Shown here: positions 20,926 through 30,928 of the stretch, piece after piece
Numbering within the stretch: position 1 is the stretch's first letter
Layout of the letters: the number at the start of each line of letters is the position of its first letter
DNA from: Isochrysis galbana
Lineage: Eukaryota; Haptophyta; Isochrysidales; Isochrysidaceae
Assembly: GCA_018136815.1 (NCBI GenBank)
Contig: CM030931.1
Span: forward strand, 6,009,515-6,073,514
Length of the DNA stretch: 64,000 bases
Direction: 5' to 3'
Position numbers and translations under genes: made by a program
The notes under the pieces: model-generated
Database searches by the model: none
Seen by the model: only the letters and a program-made list of their open reading frames with translations
Told to the model about the DNA's origin: nothing

Positions 20926-21345
20926 AAATGGCTGATTTCGACGAGGTTTCGGCGCGCGGTCTGCCTGATTGATTGGCGTGACTGTCCGGGTGGCCCCAGT
21001 GTATTTGGTGTCTGGCGGGGCCCCCCATATGATGGATCGTCGAAAACGGGCATACACATGCACCGCGCCCGGTCTCGATTTGAAGTTGAGCTCTTTAAAG
21101 CCCTTTCCCTTTCCGACTTTAGACATTAGACTTTGACTTTGACTTTAGCGTCTTTCGTCATTATTTGGTTACGTTTTGCGTTTTTTTGTGGGGGCCCAAG
21201 GGGGAGGTCTGGGTCCCAATGGGGCCCGGATATGTGCTAGTTGGGTGTATTGGGAACTTTCTACCGAAAAATTCCTCAAATTCCCTCAACTGTGAGATGG
21301 AGATGGTTATTTTTCACCCCTAATAAAAACCCTGTTTGACCGCCC
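20926..21345 (+). repeat. 390-bp dispersed repeat E, copy 2
   Basis: Next to copy 1 in the same orientation, with small insertions such as repeated GACTTT and GAGATG. A partial third end follows at 21368-21405, so the locus grew by tandem duplication. Confidence 0.7.
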
Positions 21346-21420
21346 TATCGTCGATGATCGATAATCATGTTTACCCCTAATAAAAACCCTGTTTGACCGC
21401 CCTACGCCCTACAAGCTACA

Positions 21421-21711
21421 AGCACAAGTCAAGGAGGAGAAGAGAGTTAACAGAGGGGAACTCCACTAAAGTAAAAACAGAAAAAGGGGATGCGGAATGC
21501 CCCTCCAAGCAGGAGAAGAGAGAAGAGAGCTGACAGACGGGAACTCCACAGAAGCAAAAGCGGAAAAGGGGGATGCCCCTCCAAGCAGGAGAAGAGAGCT
21601 GACGGACGGGAACTCCACAGAAGTAAAAGCGGAAAAGGGGGATGCCCCTCCAAGCAGGAGAAGAGAACTGACAGACGGGAACTCCACAGAAGTAAAAGTG
21701 GAAAAAGGGGA
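21421..21711 (-). repeat. Tandem array abutting tRNA-Met
   Basis: Four units of about 65-75 bp (AGCTGACAGACGGGAACTCC, ACAGAAGTAAAAGCGGAAAA, GGGGATGCCCCT). Each unit carries GGGGATGCCCCT, whose complement contains the last bases of the adjacent tRNA, so the array probably arose by repeated duplication of the tRNA's 3' flank. Confidence 0.75.
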
Positions 21712-21785
21712 TGCCCCTGACCAGGATCGAACTGGTGACCTTCAGGTTATGAATCTGACGCTCTGACCAACTGAGCTACAAAGGC
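21712..21785 (-). tRNA. tRNA-Met (CAT)
   Basis: On the minus strand: acceptor GCCTTTG paired with CAGGGGC (G-U pairs allowed), D arm GCTC-AGTTGGTCA-GAGC, anticodon loop TTCATAA with CAT, T arm ACCAG-TTCGATC-CTGGT, discriminator A. One anticodon-stem pair is mismatched (A-C). There is no intron. It reads as an elongator-type tRNA-Met. Confidence 0.9.
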
Positions 21786-22074
21786 AGTTGATGACAGGAC
21801 TACACTTTTTACATTAATATACATTCGGTTTTTGATAAGATTATCCTGGCATCCTCGAGATATCTCTCGCAATAGCTGCCCTCAGCCGCGCATGCTGCCC
21901 TGACAGTGACCGGTGTGCTCGTGCAACCACCTTAGCACAGACATTGTACGTTTCAGATCTGCTCCAACTCAAAGTAGTGCCACGAGCCACGGACCAAGCA
22001 AGAGTGAGATCAGCCTTGCTCTCTGACAGAATTGGACCAAAGTACAGTATAGGTGCACCATTAAGAAACCCCAG
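21786..22074 (-). other. Short minus-strand frame, unknown
   Basis: Minus strand 22077-21841 is open for 78 residues (LGFLNGAPILYFGPILSESK, then an Arg/Ala-rich helix). A few bases (TTTCTTAATGGTGC) also precede the tail motif at 36325, so this may be a retroelement remnant rather than a gene. Confidence 0.25.
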
Positions 22075-22560
22075 CATTAATAATAATAAAACATCTGAAG
22101 ATTCGGGCTACTCACGCTAGCTATACGGGTCCACGTACTCACGGTACTCACTTACGACATCGCCTATACCCCAGTTTTCAGTTTACTCACTCCCTTATCC
22201 CTTACACCACCCCCTTCATTCCTTTGTCTTTGGTATCGGGGGGGGGGGGGGCGCGTGCACTACAACGGGCCAAGTGCAGGGGGTGGGCTGGGGCAGACCT
22301 GCTGGTGTGGTGGTCCTGTGGCAAAACAAACGTAAACGCCTGTTGCATGTGACACTTCGTGCCCCTGGGAGGTCTCGGCCCCCTCTTCTCGCGTCTTTTT
22401 CAAGTATCTCCGCGTTTTCGCGGCATTCGTGTGTCGCTCGGGGTGTCGGCCTGTAAACATACCGTAAACAGGCGTGAGTGTTACCTTTTCTTGGGTCCGA
22501 TCGCGTCGTTTTTTGTCGTTCTTTTCTCGCGGTTCTCTTCGTTCTCTTACGGGCGTGCGA
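22075..22560 (-). repeat. Dispersed repeat D, inverted copy
   Basis: Inverted counterpart of 15296-15755, high identity over about 450 bp, again bordered by (TTA)n next to CATCTGAAGATTCGGGCTA. The pair flanks the acidic-protein gene, the MFS gene and the tRNA over about 6.3 kb. Confidence 0.6.
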
Positions 22561-22814
22561 TGCCTGCTGTTGTATTCAGGCCTCCTGGCATGAATATTTC
22601 GGCATGGGAACGTGCCTTCGTCGTTATATATCGTCTTCTATGTTCGTCTTGGTCACTCAAGGCGTGCAGATTCGGATTCTCCCTGGGCTCAGATCCTGGT
22701 CCGCCGATTTTCGTCTCGAAATTCGAAGATTTGAGTTTTATTTTTACCGTTACGGTAATTGTCCACGCGTTTAAGGTAAGAAATGCAGGTAACAGAACTG
22801 GGCCCCTCTCTGCA

Positions 22815-22945
22815 TTCCCTCCCTCCCCTTCTGCAGTTCCCCCTCCCTTCTGCAGTTCCCCCTCCCTTCTGCAGTTCCCCCTCCCTTCTTCTGCAGTTCC
22901 CCCTCCCTTCTGCAGTTCTCACCCCCTCTGCAGCTCTCCTCCCTC
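22815..22945 (+). repeat. CTGCAGTTCCCCCTCCCTT minisatellite
   Basis: About seven tandem units of 18-19 bp with small length changes, at the edge of the LTR-element remains. Confidence 0.8.
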
Positions 22946-22969
22946 CGCGGGAGAAGCAATCCACGCTTA

Positions 22970-23640
22970 GAATCGCTTCTCGCCGCGTCGGAAGTGACTA
23001 CGTCCGAGAGGGTTCGTTGCGCGTAGTCGTCGAGGCGAGTAGCCTCAACAATCTCTCCTAGCGTAGGCGTGCCCACGGCGAGGTAGTCGGCCGAGATAGA
23101 GGCCGTGTCGACGGTGGTCGGTCCTAAACCCTGGGACTCAGCCTGCCTGCGTCGGGCGGTAAGAGTCCGGGTGACCGTAGCGACCGTGACAGCGTCCTGC
23201 CTACATTCGGAATCGGAGTCGGACATGTCGGTGTCCGGATAGGTCGAGACAGTCTTTGGGAGGTCGTCACCACGAGGTTGCGGTAGCGCGACGATCCTAG
23301 AAAGTCCGTCGGCGTCGCAATGGTACTTGCCTGGCTTATGGACTACGTCAAAGCGGTACTCCGACAACTTGAGGATCCACCGCATGAGCCATGAGGCTGG
23401 ACCGCCTCCGACCGAGTCCTTCATCGAATGGAGCCACTTGAGAGCGGAGTGGTCTATCACTAGAGTGAAACGCCGGCCCCATAGGTAGGGTCGCCAGTTG
23501 CGGATAGATTCAAGCGCTGCCAAAAGCTCGACCTCCGAGACGGTCCAATTCCTCTCGGCGGGAGATAGGGTCCGACCGTAGTACGCGACCACTCTCTCGC
23601 GGCCCTCGTCGTCTCGTTGACAGAGAATACCGGCTTCAAG
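22970..23640 (-). mobile_element. Ty3/gypsy-type LTR retrotransposon fossil, RNase H part
   Basis: The minus strand encodes a recognisable Ty3/gypsy RNase H region (VVAYYGRTLSPAERNW, ELLAALESIRNWRPYLWG, FTLVIDHSALKWLHSM, DVVHKPGKYHCDADGLSRI) and the acidic linker that normally follows it. Only this portion is present. It is a broken remnant joined to a Ty1/copia-type piece. No flanking long terminal repeats were found. Confidence 0.75.
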
Positions 23641-23649
23641 AAGTAAACC

Positions 23650-26071
23650 GATGCGAAACGGGAGAAGATGTCGACGAAAATTATCGCAAACCGCAGACCA
23701 GATGGTGATGGGGGGAAAGGACCACACGTGTCGGACACAATTCTTTCTCCAAAGTGGGCATAAGTCCGAAAGCGAGGCGTTGCTGTTTTGTGGGGCGACC
23801 GACGTTGATTGGCGGCGCACGCTGTGCAGGCTAATTTGTGTGCCGAGGCGTGCGCGTCTTTCTTTCCTCTAGATAGCATCGCGGAGCGTATGCGGTGTAC
23901 ATTGAAGTGGCCTAACCTCGCATGCCACAAAGACGGAGTCGCATCATCCGTTCCATTTTCTTCCAAGCTAGTCGCAGCTAGCGCTGTATCGAAGTTGAGA
24001 ACATAATGATGGCTTGAGGCCGCCATGTGAGCAACCTCCCCTCCAGGTAGCTGTTGGTAGCACTCTTTGTTGAGAAAGGTCGAGATGTTATCATTCTCGT
24101 ATCCGGCCCTACAACTGAAGAGTCTAGCCGCTAGGCTAGGGACAACTCTCACACCAGTGAGACGGACCGGTACTCGTCGTTGCGCATATGTATTCTCGCC
24201 TAATTTTAGGCGCGCATCAACAACAATTGTCATGTCTCCAATCTTGGAGACAGGTACTCGGCGGCCATCACCGATGACGATGAAGGTTTGAGGGTCGTCA
24301 TCGGTTACTCGATCCAGCTCAAGCTCGTTGGAGATACAGTGTTTAGTAGCACCACAATCGATGATGAAATCCAATTTCTTAGGTGTAGGTGAATGAGAGA
24401 AAAGAGCCGTGTGAGTGTCGGATACGCGGAGCTGTTCGTGACCCCGACGAAGGATAACAATGAAGAATGAGACAAATGTGGTCCAAATGTGATGTAGGTT
24501 GCTCCACAGGCATGGGCGTGTGAGGCATCTTCCAGCTTAGACGGAGGGTTGAATGGCGGGCTTGTAGGGATAGCGGAAAAAGCAGTGTCATCAATGATGT
24601 CATTCCACTCTTCTCCAGCGGTGAAGTTGGCGGTTTCAGCGTGTGTATTCCCTCCGCCTTCGCAACGCGGCGATTTGTCGATGGTAGAAGCTGCGTTCGC
24701 ATCGTCGGATAATACGTATGCGGATGAGTTTTTCCCCCTTCCTCCTTTGCCGAAAGCGGAACTTTTGCCTTTTCCGCGGTTTCCTTTGGTGCGTGAGCCG
24801 GCGTGAGACTGCAAAGCAGCTATCCAGTCATGTATAGTGACGGAGTGATCCGCGGGGGTTGGACAGATGTTGGCCTGATGCCCAGATCCCAGGCAGCGAT
24901 AGCACCTGGCCGATTTCAGTGCTTGGGATGCACTTAGCAGCGCTCGTTGTGGTTGGTTGTTAGGCGGAGCCGTCGTCGATTTCGCTAGGAGCGCGGAATC
25001 GTTTGCGTAGGACGCATCTGGGCGGGCCCCACCACCTGTTGCACGCCTACCACTTTCCTTGGGAATGGTGATAGCGCCTTGGTTGAATTTGATCCTCCAT
25101 AATGGTTGTAGGTCTGCTTTCAACTTTAAGATATCTCGCTGATTGTTGGTCCAAAATTTGCGTTTCGACGGGGAAGCGGCAATTTCCTCTTGGCAAGTGT
25201 GCGCTAGGGATTCTGAAATGTCTGGTGTGATGCATGAGAGTACCTTAATTACAAGTTGGTCTTTTGATTTTTGTCGATTCGAAGGGCGTTTGGCGTTCAA
25301 ACTATGGAGGTGGGTGATCAAGTTGGAGATTGAATGCTCGTTGATGCCCACCGTCAAAAGTGAAACATTGTCCCATTGAGAATCATGTTCCATAAGGGTC
25401 AGGTCATCTACCTCTTGATGGCATTGATCATGTAAGAGTTGATACGCTTTGGCTCCGTCGTGTGGGGCTTGTGATGTCAACATTTCCCGAAGATCGGAAT
25501 TAGAGATGTGCTCCATGAGATATGAGAAGAGTATACGTATACGCTTTCTCTTGGTGTGGTCCATTAGCTGTTGCCTAGCTCCGGCCCTCACCGTTCCATC
25601 AGCGTTGTAGAATTGATACATAGGGACCCCTCCGAAGACAGACCGATCTGTATCTGGATTTTGTTCCAGGTATCCACCAATATCCAGACCTAACATGCAT
25701 GTGGTTAGGTCGGAATCTCCAATGTAGTCTCTTGAGAAGGCATTGCCAAAGTCTCGGCAGAATATCTCGAAGGGGCGGCCCGGAGTGCCGTCGAACGGTC
25801 GGCAGCGATACTTGCGCGAGTCGAAGTCTTCCAGGGTGTCTTCCCCCATCATGAAGACATATTCAAGCTTTTGATCTTGTGGTTGAGCTTGTTGGATGTG
25901 ATGGATTGTGGCCATTGGGATCGATGAGGAAGCGGGAGGGTGATTAGCATCGAGCTCGCCTTGACGGTGCTTCAGGACCGGCGCCACAGGGCGGCGGAAG
26001 GACTTGAGGTTGAAGGATTGTTCAGATGTCCTTGTGGTGGGCATGCTCAAAACTTTTGGAAAGTTCACCAA
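23650..26071 (-). mobile_element. Ty1/copia-type LTR retrotransposon fossil
   Basis: In minus-strand order: gag-like ORF with a CCHC knuckle (CYRCLGSGHQANIC, about 24890), copia-type protease start (FIIDCGATKHCIS, about 24360), GAG-pre-integrase domain (LWHARLGHFNVHRI, about 23920) and the beginning of the integrase core (VSDTCGPFPPS). Reverse transcriptase is not seen. The element is broken in several places and incomplete at the downstream end, where a gypsy-type segment begins. Moderate decay suggests an old but not ancient insertion. Confidence 0.8.
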
Positions 26072-26811
26072 AAGGAAGATGAGATTGCGACGACGGTGAG
26101 ATTCAATCCACGCACCCTCGGCGATGTACGAGCGGATCGGACGTGTGTACCACTGTGCCGCAGGCAGACGAGTATAACGATAACGGCAGATGTGGGTTTT
26201 TTATGACAGAGTTTGTTGAGTCCCATCACCGTGTACCAGAGAATGTTTTGGGATGGCTTTGAAGTCTGATTCTTCCGAGAATTCGACGCGGCTGCCGCGC
26301 GTCGGATGTGACAGTGCTTCTTGGCCTTGCTGCGAAGCATAAGGCCCGATGTCCGCTCCCTTGAGCGGAGTCAGTGGTTGGAACAACTCCATTGTCTTGA
26401 AGAGTTGTTCGGTTTCTGTCTTTGGTCCAACCTTGTGTTGGGTGTAGACATCTTGGGAGCGTGCGCTCAGCAGTTGCGTGCGAGAGAGGTGTGAACCCCT
26501 CTCGGCGGGGGTACCATGTTTGGCCCCAACCCATGATTGATAGCAATATCGTGTAGACCAAGGGGAACATCAGTAAGCTAGCGCGCTCACACGACGACGA
26601 CGGTGACAACGGTACGTTCCCCTCCCTTCGCTCGGAGTAGATCTGACACGTATACTACAAAACCCTCGCTCAGAGGTCAGAGTCAAACATCTCTCCTCTC
26701 TCTTTCCCCCCGATAGTTCCTGATCGCCCCCGCCCCCCGCCCCCCGCCCCCCCCCCCCCCCCCCGAGCGCCCCTCCCACCCACCCACACCAACCTCTCCT
26801 CCCCTCCCTCC
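26072..26811. other. Region between LTR fossil and next gene
   Basis: The left part may be the non-coding leader of the fossil; I see no repeat that would mark its LTR. From about 26700 there is a C-rich tract with a C-run near 26746-26764, the leader of the gene at 26812. Confidence 0.4.
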
Positions 26812-27210
26812 ATGACGTCGTTGGGCCACCTCCTCCTAATCGTCACAGCGGTGGGCGGCGCAGTGCGCGTGTCGCAGCAGCCGCTACGACCGCGCACCTT
26901 CGCTCGCCGCCCCGCGCCCCTCCTCCTCGAGCAGCTCGATGAGGCGAGACTCTACCGCTCGGCCGCCTCAGCAACGGCGCTTTCCGTCACTTCCGGCCAG
27001 TATGAGCCGGGCTCGCAACGCGATCAGGTGAAAGCCGACCGATTTTTTGGCGTCTTCGTCCTTCTCTTCCTTCACTACGGATACCGCTACGTCCTCTCCT
27101 TCGATAAGCGGCAGTCTGCGCCTGACCTGCCTACCCAGCGAGGCGCGCTCGCGGAGCTTGTGTACAACTCTCTCAACCGGTGGATCCAGTTCAGCGTGTG
27201 GCGCGGCTGG
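26812..27210 (+). CDS. Hypothetical protein, first exon
   Basis: An ATG follows a C-rich leader. The exon gives 133 residues: a hydrophobic N-terminal signal (LGHLLLIVTAVGGAVRVS) followed by an Arg/Pro-rich stretch that could be part of a plastid-targeting presequence, then FFGVFVLLFLHYGYRYVLSF, a hydrophobic segment. It ends at a consensus donor (CTGG|GTAAGA) at 27211. The next exon is not certain: an acceptor near 27401 (GTGCGCAG) would add only a few codons. No family is recognised. Confidence 0.5.
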
Positions 27211-28386
27211 GTAAGAGGAGAGTAGGCACGCGCGCTTGTTCCACTCACCCACCTCTTTCCGGCATTTGCCGGTCCTATTATTTGCTTTGGGAGCCATTTC
27301 CCCTTTGTCGTCTTTTCGGTCAGCTGACTCTCTAACCTCGTCTCTCCAAAAGTAGGGTTCCCTCACACATGCGCTCACGTAGTCGACCTCGCGCGTGCGC
27401 AGTGTTCACCTCATTGGCGATGATGGGACAGTGGCGGCTGCCGTCCGCCGCCTCCAATAGGCGCTTGCGAGCTAACGCTCATATCCATAAGGCTGACCAC
27501 TATTAGCAATCCCTAGGTCCGCATTTCGCATGCACATCTCGGAGCGTGGCGCACTGCACCTTGGAAGGTCGCGGCAGGCACACGGCATACGCATGCACCT
27601 CGTGGCGGGCGATGAAAGGCCATGCCGGCAGCAGTGGCCTCTTAGTTTGTCTCCCTTTATTAGAACGTTCTTCACACATTGGCCGCCTGCCTGTGTCTCT
27701 CTTCTGCGGCGCTTCTCTCCGCGTTGCATAGGCGTGTGCTCCAGTGACGTGTGTCGTGCACATGCAAGCCAGGAATATGATCATCTTTGTACAATGTATA
27801 CAGCCCGGTCACTCACTATGGGGTCGGATAGGGCACCACTCAGAATGTACGATGATGAATGTGAGGTGTGAGGCCTAAAACCTAAAACTAAAACCTTATG
27901 CAATATCCTTACCGCACACGCGGCCAAGGTCGCGTTCCGTCAAAAGAGGGCCATGTGATAGTTTTGTTTTCACTCAGACTGTTATGTTAGTACATGCACA
28001 AGGACGCGGCGCGTGCGCATAGCAGCTAACGTTATGTACGAAAACGCTAAGCGGACACACCAAACGCAGACAACTTCTAAAACAAAAAGGTCGATCGCGG
28101 ATGCGACATCGTTTCACCGTACGCGACCGCGCTGAGGTTCCCGTCTCCCGTCGCAAGGGGGATGAGCGGCAGTGGGAACGCTACGTGCTGAAAACGCCCG
28201 AGAGTTAGAAAGTGGGAATAGCGTCAAAATGGTCATCTCTACCTCCTTTTTCGAAGTTCGCATCGCGCTCATCCACACCTCGGCCGCGCTATGGTCTATG
28301 GTTGTCCTTGCGCCGGCTGGAAAAGTTTTGTGGGAGCGGCCAGCGCAGCCGGTGCCGCCGAGAACAACCACCTGCCACCTTGCGGC
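27211..28386. other. No resolved gene; short repeat inside
   Basis: It may contain intron or later exons of the gene at 26812. A dispersed motif, GGTCGCGTTCCGTC then CCAT and TAGTTTTGTTTT, lies at 27928-27972; copies are at 38466-38530 and inverted at 30246-30292. Confidence 0.3.
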
Positions 28387-28401
28387 TTGTTTGCATCTCC
28401 C

Positions 28402-29533
28402 CCAACTAAGTTTATACTTGGACGCGATGGAGCGCGCCGCCGCGACTCCCCTCTCCTTCGGGCGTGCTCTCACAAGCAAGAAAGGCAAAGGTAGACGTAC
28501 TGATGCTCCAGGAGCTTCACGCGTACGAGGATGGATCACACCTCCGGGCGCATAGGACGGCCACCCTACTAGGATGGTCGTGGTTTGCCGCCCCGGGAGA
28601 GACGGAAGATCCTGCTAGCGGCGTCGCTGTGGCGATCAGAGACGGAGCGGGCAGAATAACCGCTAGACCGGACACACTAGAGATCATACTTGGGGGTAGA
28701 TGCGTATCAGTAGAAGCTAACATTGATGAAATAAAGTATCGCATTATATCTGTATACCTTAGCGCGTCCCCCGGCCCCCGGGAGGGGCAAATCGCGAGGA
28801 TAAAGAGAACACTAGCCGCGCTAGACACGACCCCGACATTGGTCGGAGGCGACTTCAACTGCGTGGAGGACAGCCAAAAAGACACTAAACGTACGGGAGA
28901 AGCGCCATACCATAACACACACGGGGAAAAATGGAAGGCAGCTGTTAAAAGCTGCCGGCTCCGAGACGTACACCACACAATGCGCTTAGACCCAAACGTG
29001 GGGTACACGAGGATGGCAGCAACGGTCCATACGAGAATCGACCGGATATACCATAGCAAAGACACGGATGCCTTCCAATGGCAGAAACACGGGCCGAGCC
29101 CGGACCTCTTTTCGGGAAAGGCAGCGTCGGATCACCTCCCGGTCCTCGCAACATTCGAGACCCCAAGCTATAAGCGTGGGCGCCGCTTTGACTCCCCGAT
29201 AGGCCTCGAGATCATCCACGAAAAGGGGGCAATGCACACGGTGAGGCTGCTTCTAGGGCGATGAAAACAAAGGAGACGCAGCAACAATCATCCACTCACA
29301 CCGACGCAGGGAGAAACGGGCCACCTAGAGGCACAGGAGGAAGGCGAGGACAGACCACTAGGGGCCGGTGCACCCCCGCCCTACCCAACCCCCCCCACAA
29401 CCTGGGCCCCTAAGTAGAGCACGAGGGGAGTTGCCGCAAGGCGGGAAGTGAGGGAAAGGAAGGGAAACGGGCGTGGCTACGATAGACAGCTACATAGCCG
29501 CGCGCGTGGCGAGAATATTAAAAGGTTTTTTTT
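28402..29533 (+). mobile_element. LINE, internally deleted, with 15-bp target-site duplication
   Basis: Flanked by TTGTTTGCATCTCCC at 28387-28401 and 29534-29548. It starts CCAACTAAGTTTATACTTGG. Frame 28464-29264 encodes an apurinic-type endonuclease domain (LMLQELHAYEDGSHL, LVGGDFNCVEDSQK, the VHTRIDRIYHSKD motif, ASDHLPVLATF). The reverse transcriptase is absent: the frame passes directly into the 3' tail (GGGCCCCTAAGTAGAGCACG ... GGCGAGAATATTAAAAGG and a T-run). A single deletion of the middle, before or during insertion, explains this. The duplication shows that the copy integrated as it stands. Confidence 0.85.
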
Positions 29534-29548
29534 TTGTTTGCATCTCCC

Positions 29549-29639
29549 GCAGACTTCGTGGTTCGTGGCGGCAACAAGGTGGTCAAACGGCAGCACGGCA
29601 GCGAGGGCGCCTTCGTCATTGGGATAGACCCTGGCAGGG
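29549..29639 (+). CDS. Orphan exon next to the LINE
   Basis: An acceptor (CATCTCCCGCAG|ACTT) directly follows the second target-site copy. About 30 codons follow (FVVRGGNKVVKRQHGSEGAF, VIGIDPGR) up to a possible donor (GGCAGG|GTAGAG). This reads like host coding sequence, so the LINE seems to sit at the 3' end of an intron. The rest of the gene is not identified. Confidence 0.35.
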
Positions 29640-29900
29640 TAGAGATCATCAGATCATCAGCGCAGTTGGCGTGAACATTAATTAAGAAGCTTCCGCACGT
29701 GCGCTACACGACACGGCGCGTCAGCGGCGAACTGAGAAACCATAGGCCCCTTCCTAGGCATCTTTGTACCCAGTGACTTTCCTTCTCAGAAGCAGCTGGA
29801 AAAGAAGAGGTGAACTCGCCAAACCCCGAGGGAACCAGAGAAAGAGGGTACAAAATAGGGGAAGAGGGAAGAGGGGGAGTGGGGAGTGTCATCCAAGTAG

Positions 29901-29966
29901 AACTTATACCACTCACATGGGGTCAGTGGCCGAAAAAACAACCAAACTTGCAAGTTGCAGCCTCTC
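29901..29966 (-). promoter_or_regulatory. Promoter-like cassette, minus orientation
   Basis: Minus strand: GAGGCTGCAACTTGCAAGTT, TTGGTTG, T-run, then GTGGTATAAGTTCTACTTGG and an ATG 4 bp later. Confidence 0.45.
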
Positions 29967-29977
29967 GCACTGACGCA

Positions 29978-30105
29978 CTGAGCCCCTATAGGTAGAGCAC
30001 AAGGGGACGGGCCGCAAGGCAAGTGTGATGGTGTGATAAGGGATGCGGGCGGCTGCGAACTAGTTGAGCAGGGTCGCGTGCGCGGCGAGGATATTGAGGA
30101 GTTTT
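29978..30105 (+). mobile_element. LINE 3' tail copy
   Basis: CCCCTATAGGTAGAGCACAA, GGCCGCAAGGC and GGCGAGGATATTGAGGAG repeat the 3' end of the LINE at 28402. It is 5' truncated. Confidence 0.55.
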
Positions 30106-30928
30106 ATATTCTCCTCTCCCTCCGAGTCTACCTGGCCTACCTCGATGGAAGTCCGATCCGTCAAACGCACGCGCGGCGGTCCCACAGGGGAACTAGCTCG
30201 CATCGAAATTCCAGACGCACGATGTGTATACTGGTTCGGAAAGAAAACAAAACTTACTATCGATGGTCCACTTTCGACGGAACGCGACCTTAGCCTTAGC
30301 TTGAGCTAGGTAGGATCCTAGCGCAACCGTAATTGGTACCTTAGCCGGCCTCCTAGTCCTAGCTAGGCCCGAACGCGCGCATACGGCATATGGGATACAG
30401 ACTGGCTCGCCAACCCGCATGACAATGACAGACGCAAGCATGAAACGGGCACCCAATAGACCAGTCCCAGACCACCCCCGCCAACCAAAGCTGCTAGTGC
30501 CAAGATAGTTAGCAGTGCACATGGGCCGCTCAATCGCGGAAGGCCACTGACGGCACGCAATGGAATGAGCGCTGGGGGGAGGGGAAGGCGACGTGGGCAA
30601 AGGGAGTGAAGTGGGGGACAGGGAGCTATGGCGAACAATAGCACTCGGAAGCGATGGGGGCCCAACAGGCAGTAGCCGGAATCTTCAAGATTTTTTTCTA
30701 TCTGAGCGCCACCGAGGCAAGCCAAACTGGTTGGCGTTGGCGGCCCAGCAGCCCAGCGCAACCAAGCGGATGAATGAGAGGGTGGTTGGGGAGTGTTGCG
30801 TCAACCGCCGACCCACAGTTCCCGCACGATGATTGCACCCCTCTATCTTCAGCACCGCGTCAGCTGTGTCTAACCCGCGCGCATCGCGCCGGCACAGCCC
30901 CGCGAAGTGCGGCCGAGCAAGCTTGCCT

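Larger units (their letters stand above)
29640..30928. other. Repeat-rich intergenic region
   Basis: Contains a promoter-like cassette (29901-29966), a LINE tail (29978-30105) and an inverted short repeat (30246-30292). The rest has no supported feature. It lies downstream of the minus-strand TPR gene. Confidence 0.4.

Noticed and set aside
21361-21405. CRISPR-like repetition of TAATAAAAACCCTGTTTGAC
   Set aside because: These are partial copies of dispersed repeat E in a eukaryotic genome, without regular spacers.
15296-22560. The inverted 450-bp pair as the two LTRs of one element
   Set aside because: LTRs are direct repeats; these are inverted and enclose host genes and a tRNA.
28099-28206. 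Short frame MRHRFTVRDRAEVPVSRR
   Set aside because: Only 35 codons and no splice or promoter support; could be an exon but cannot be shown.
30363-30761. Minus-strand frame with a hydrophobic stretch (LLTILALAALVGGGG)
   Set aside because: No start context, no domain, and the surroundings are repeats; insufficient to call a membrane protein gene.
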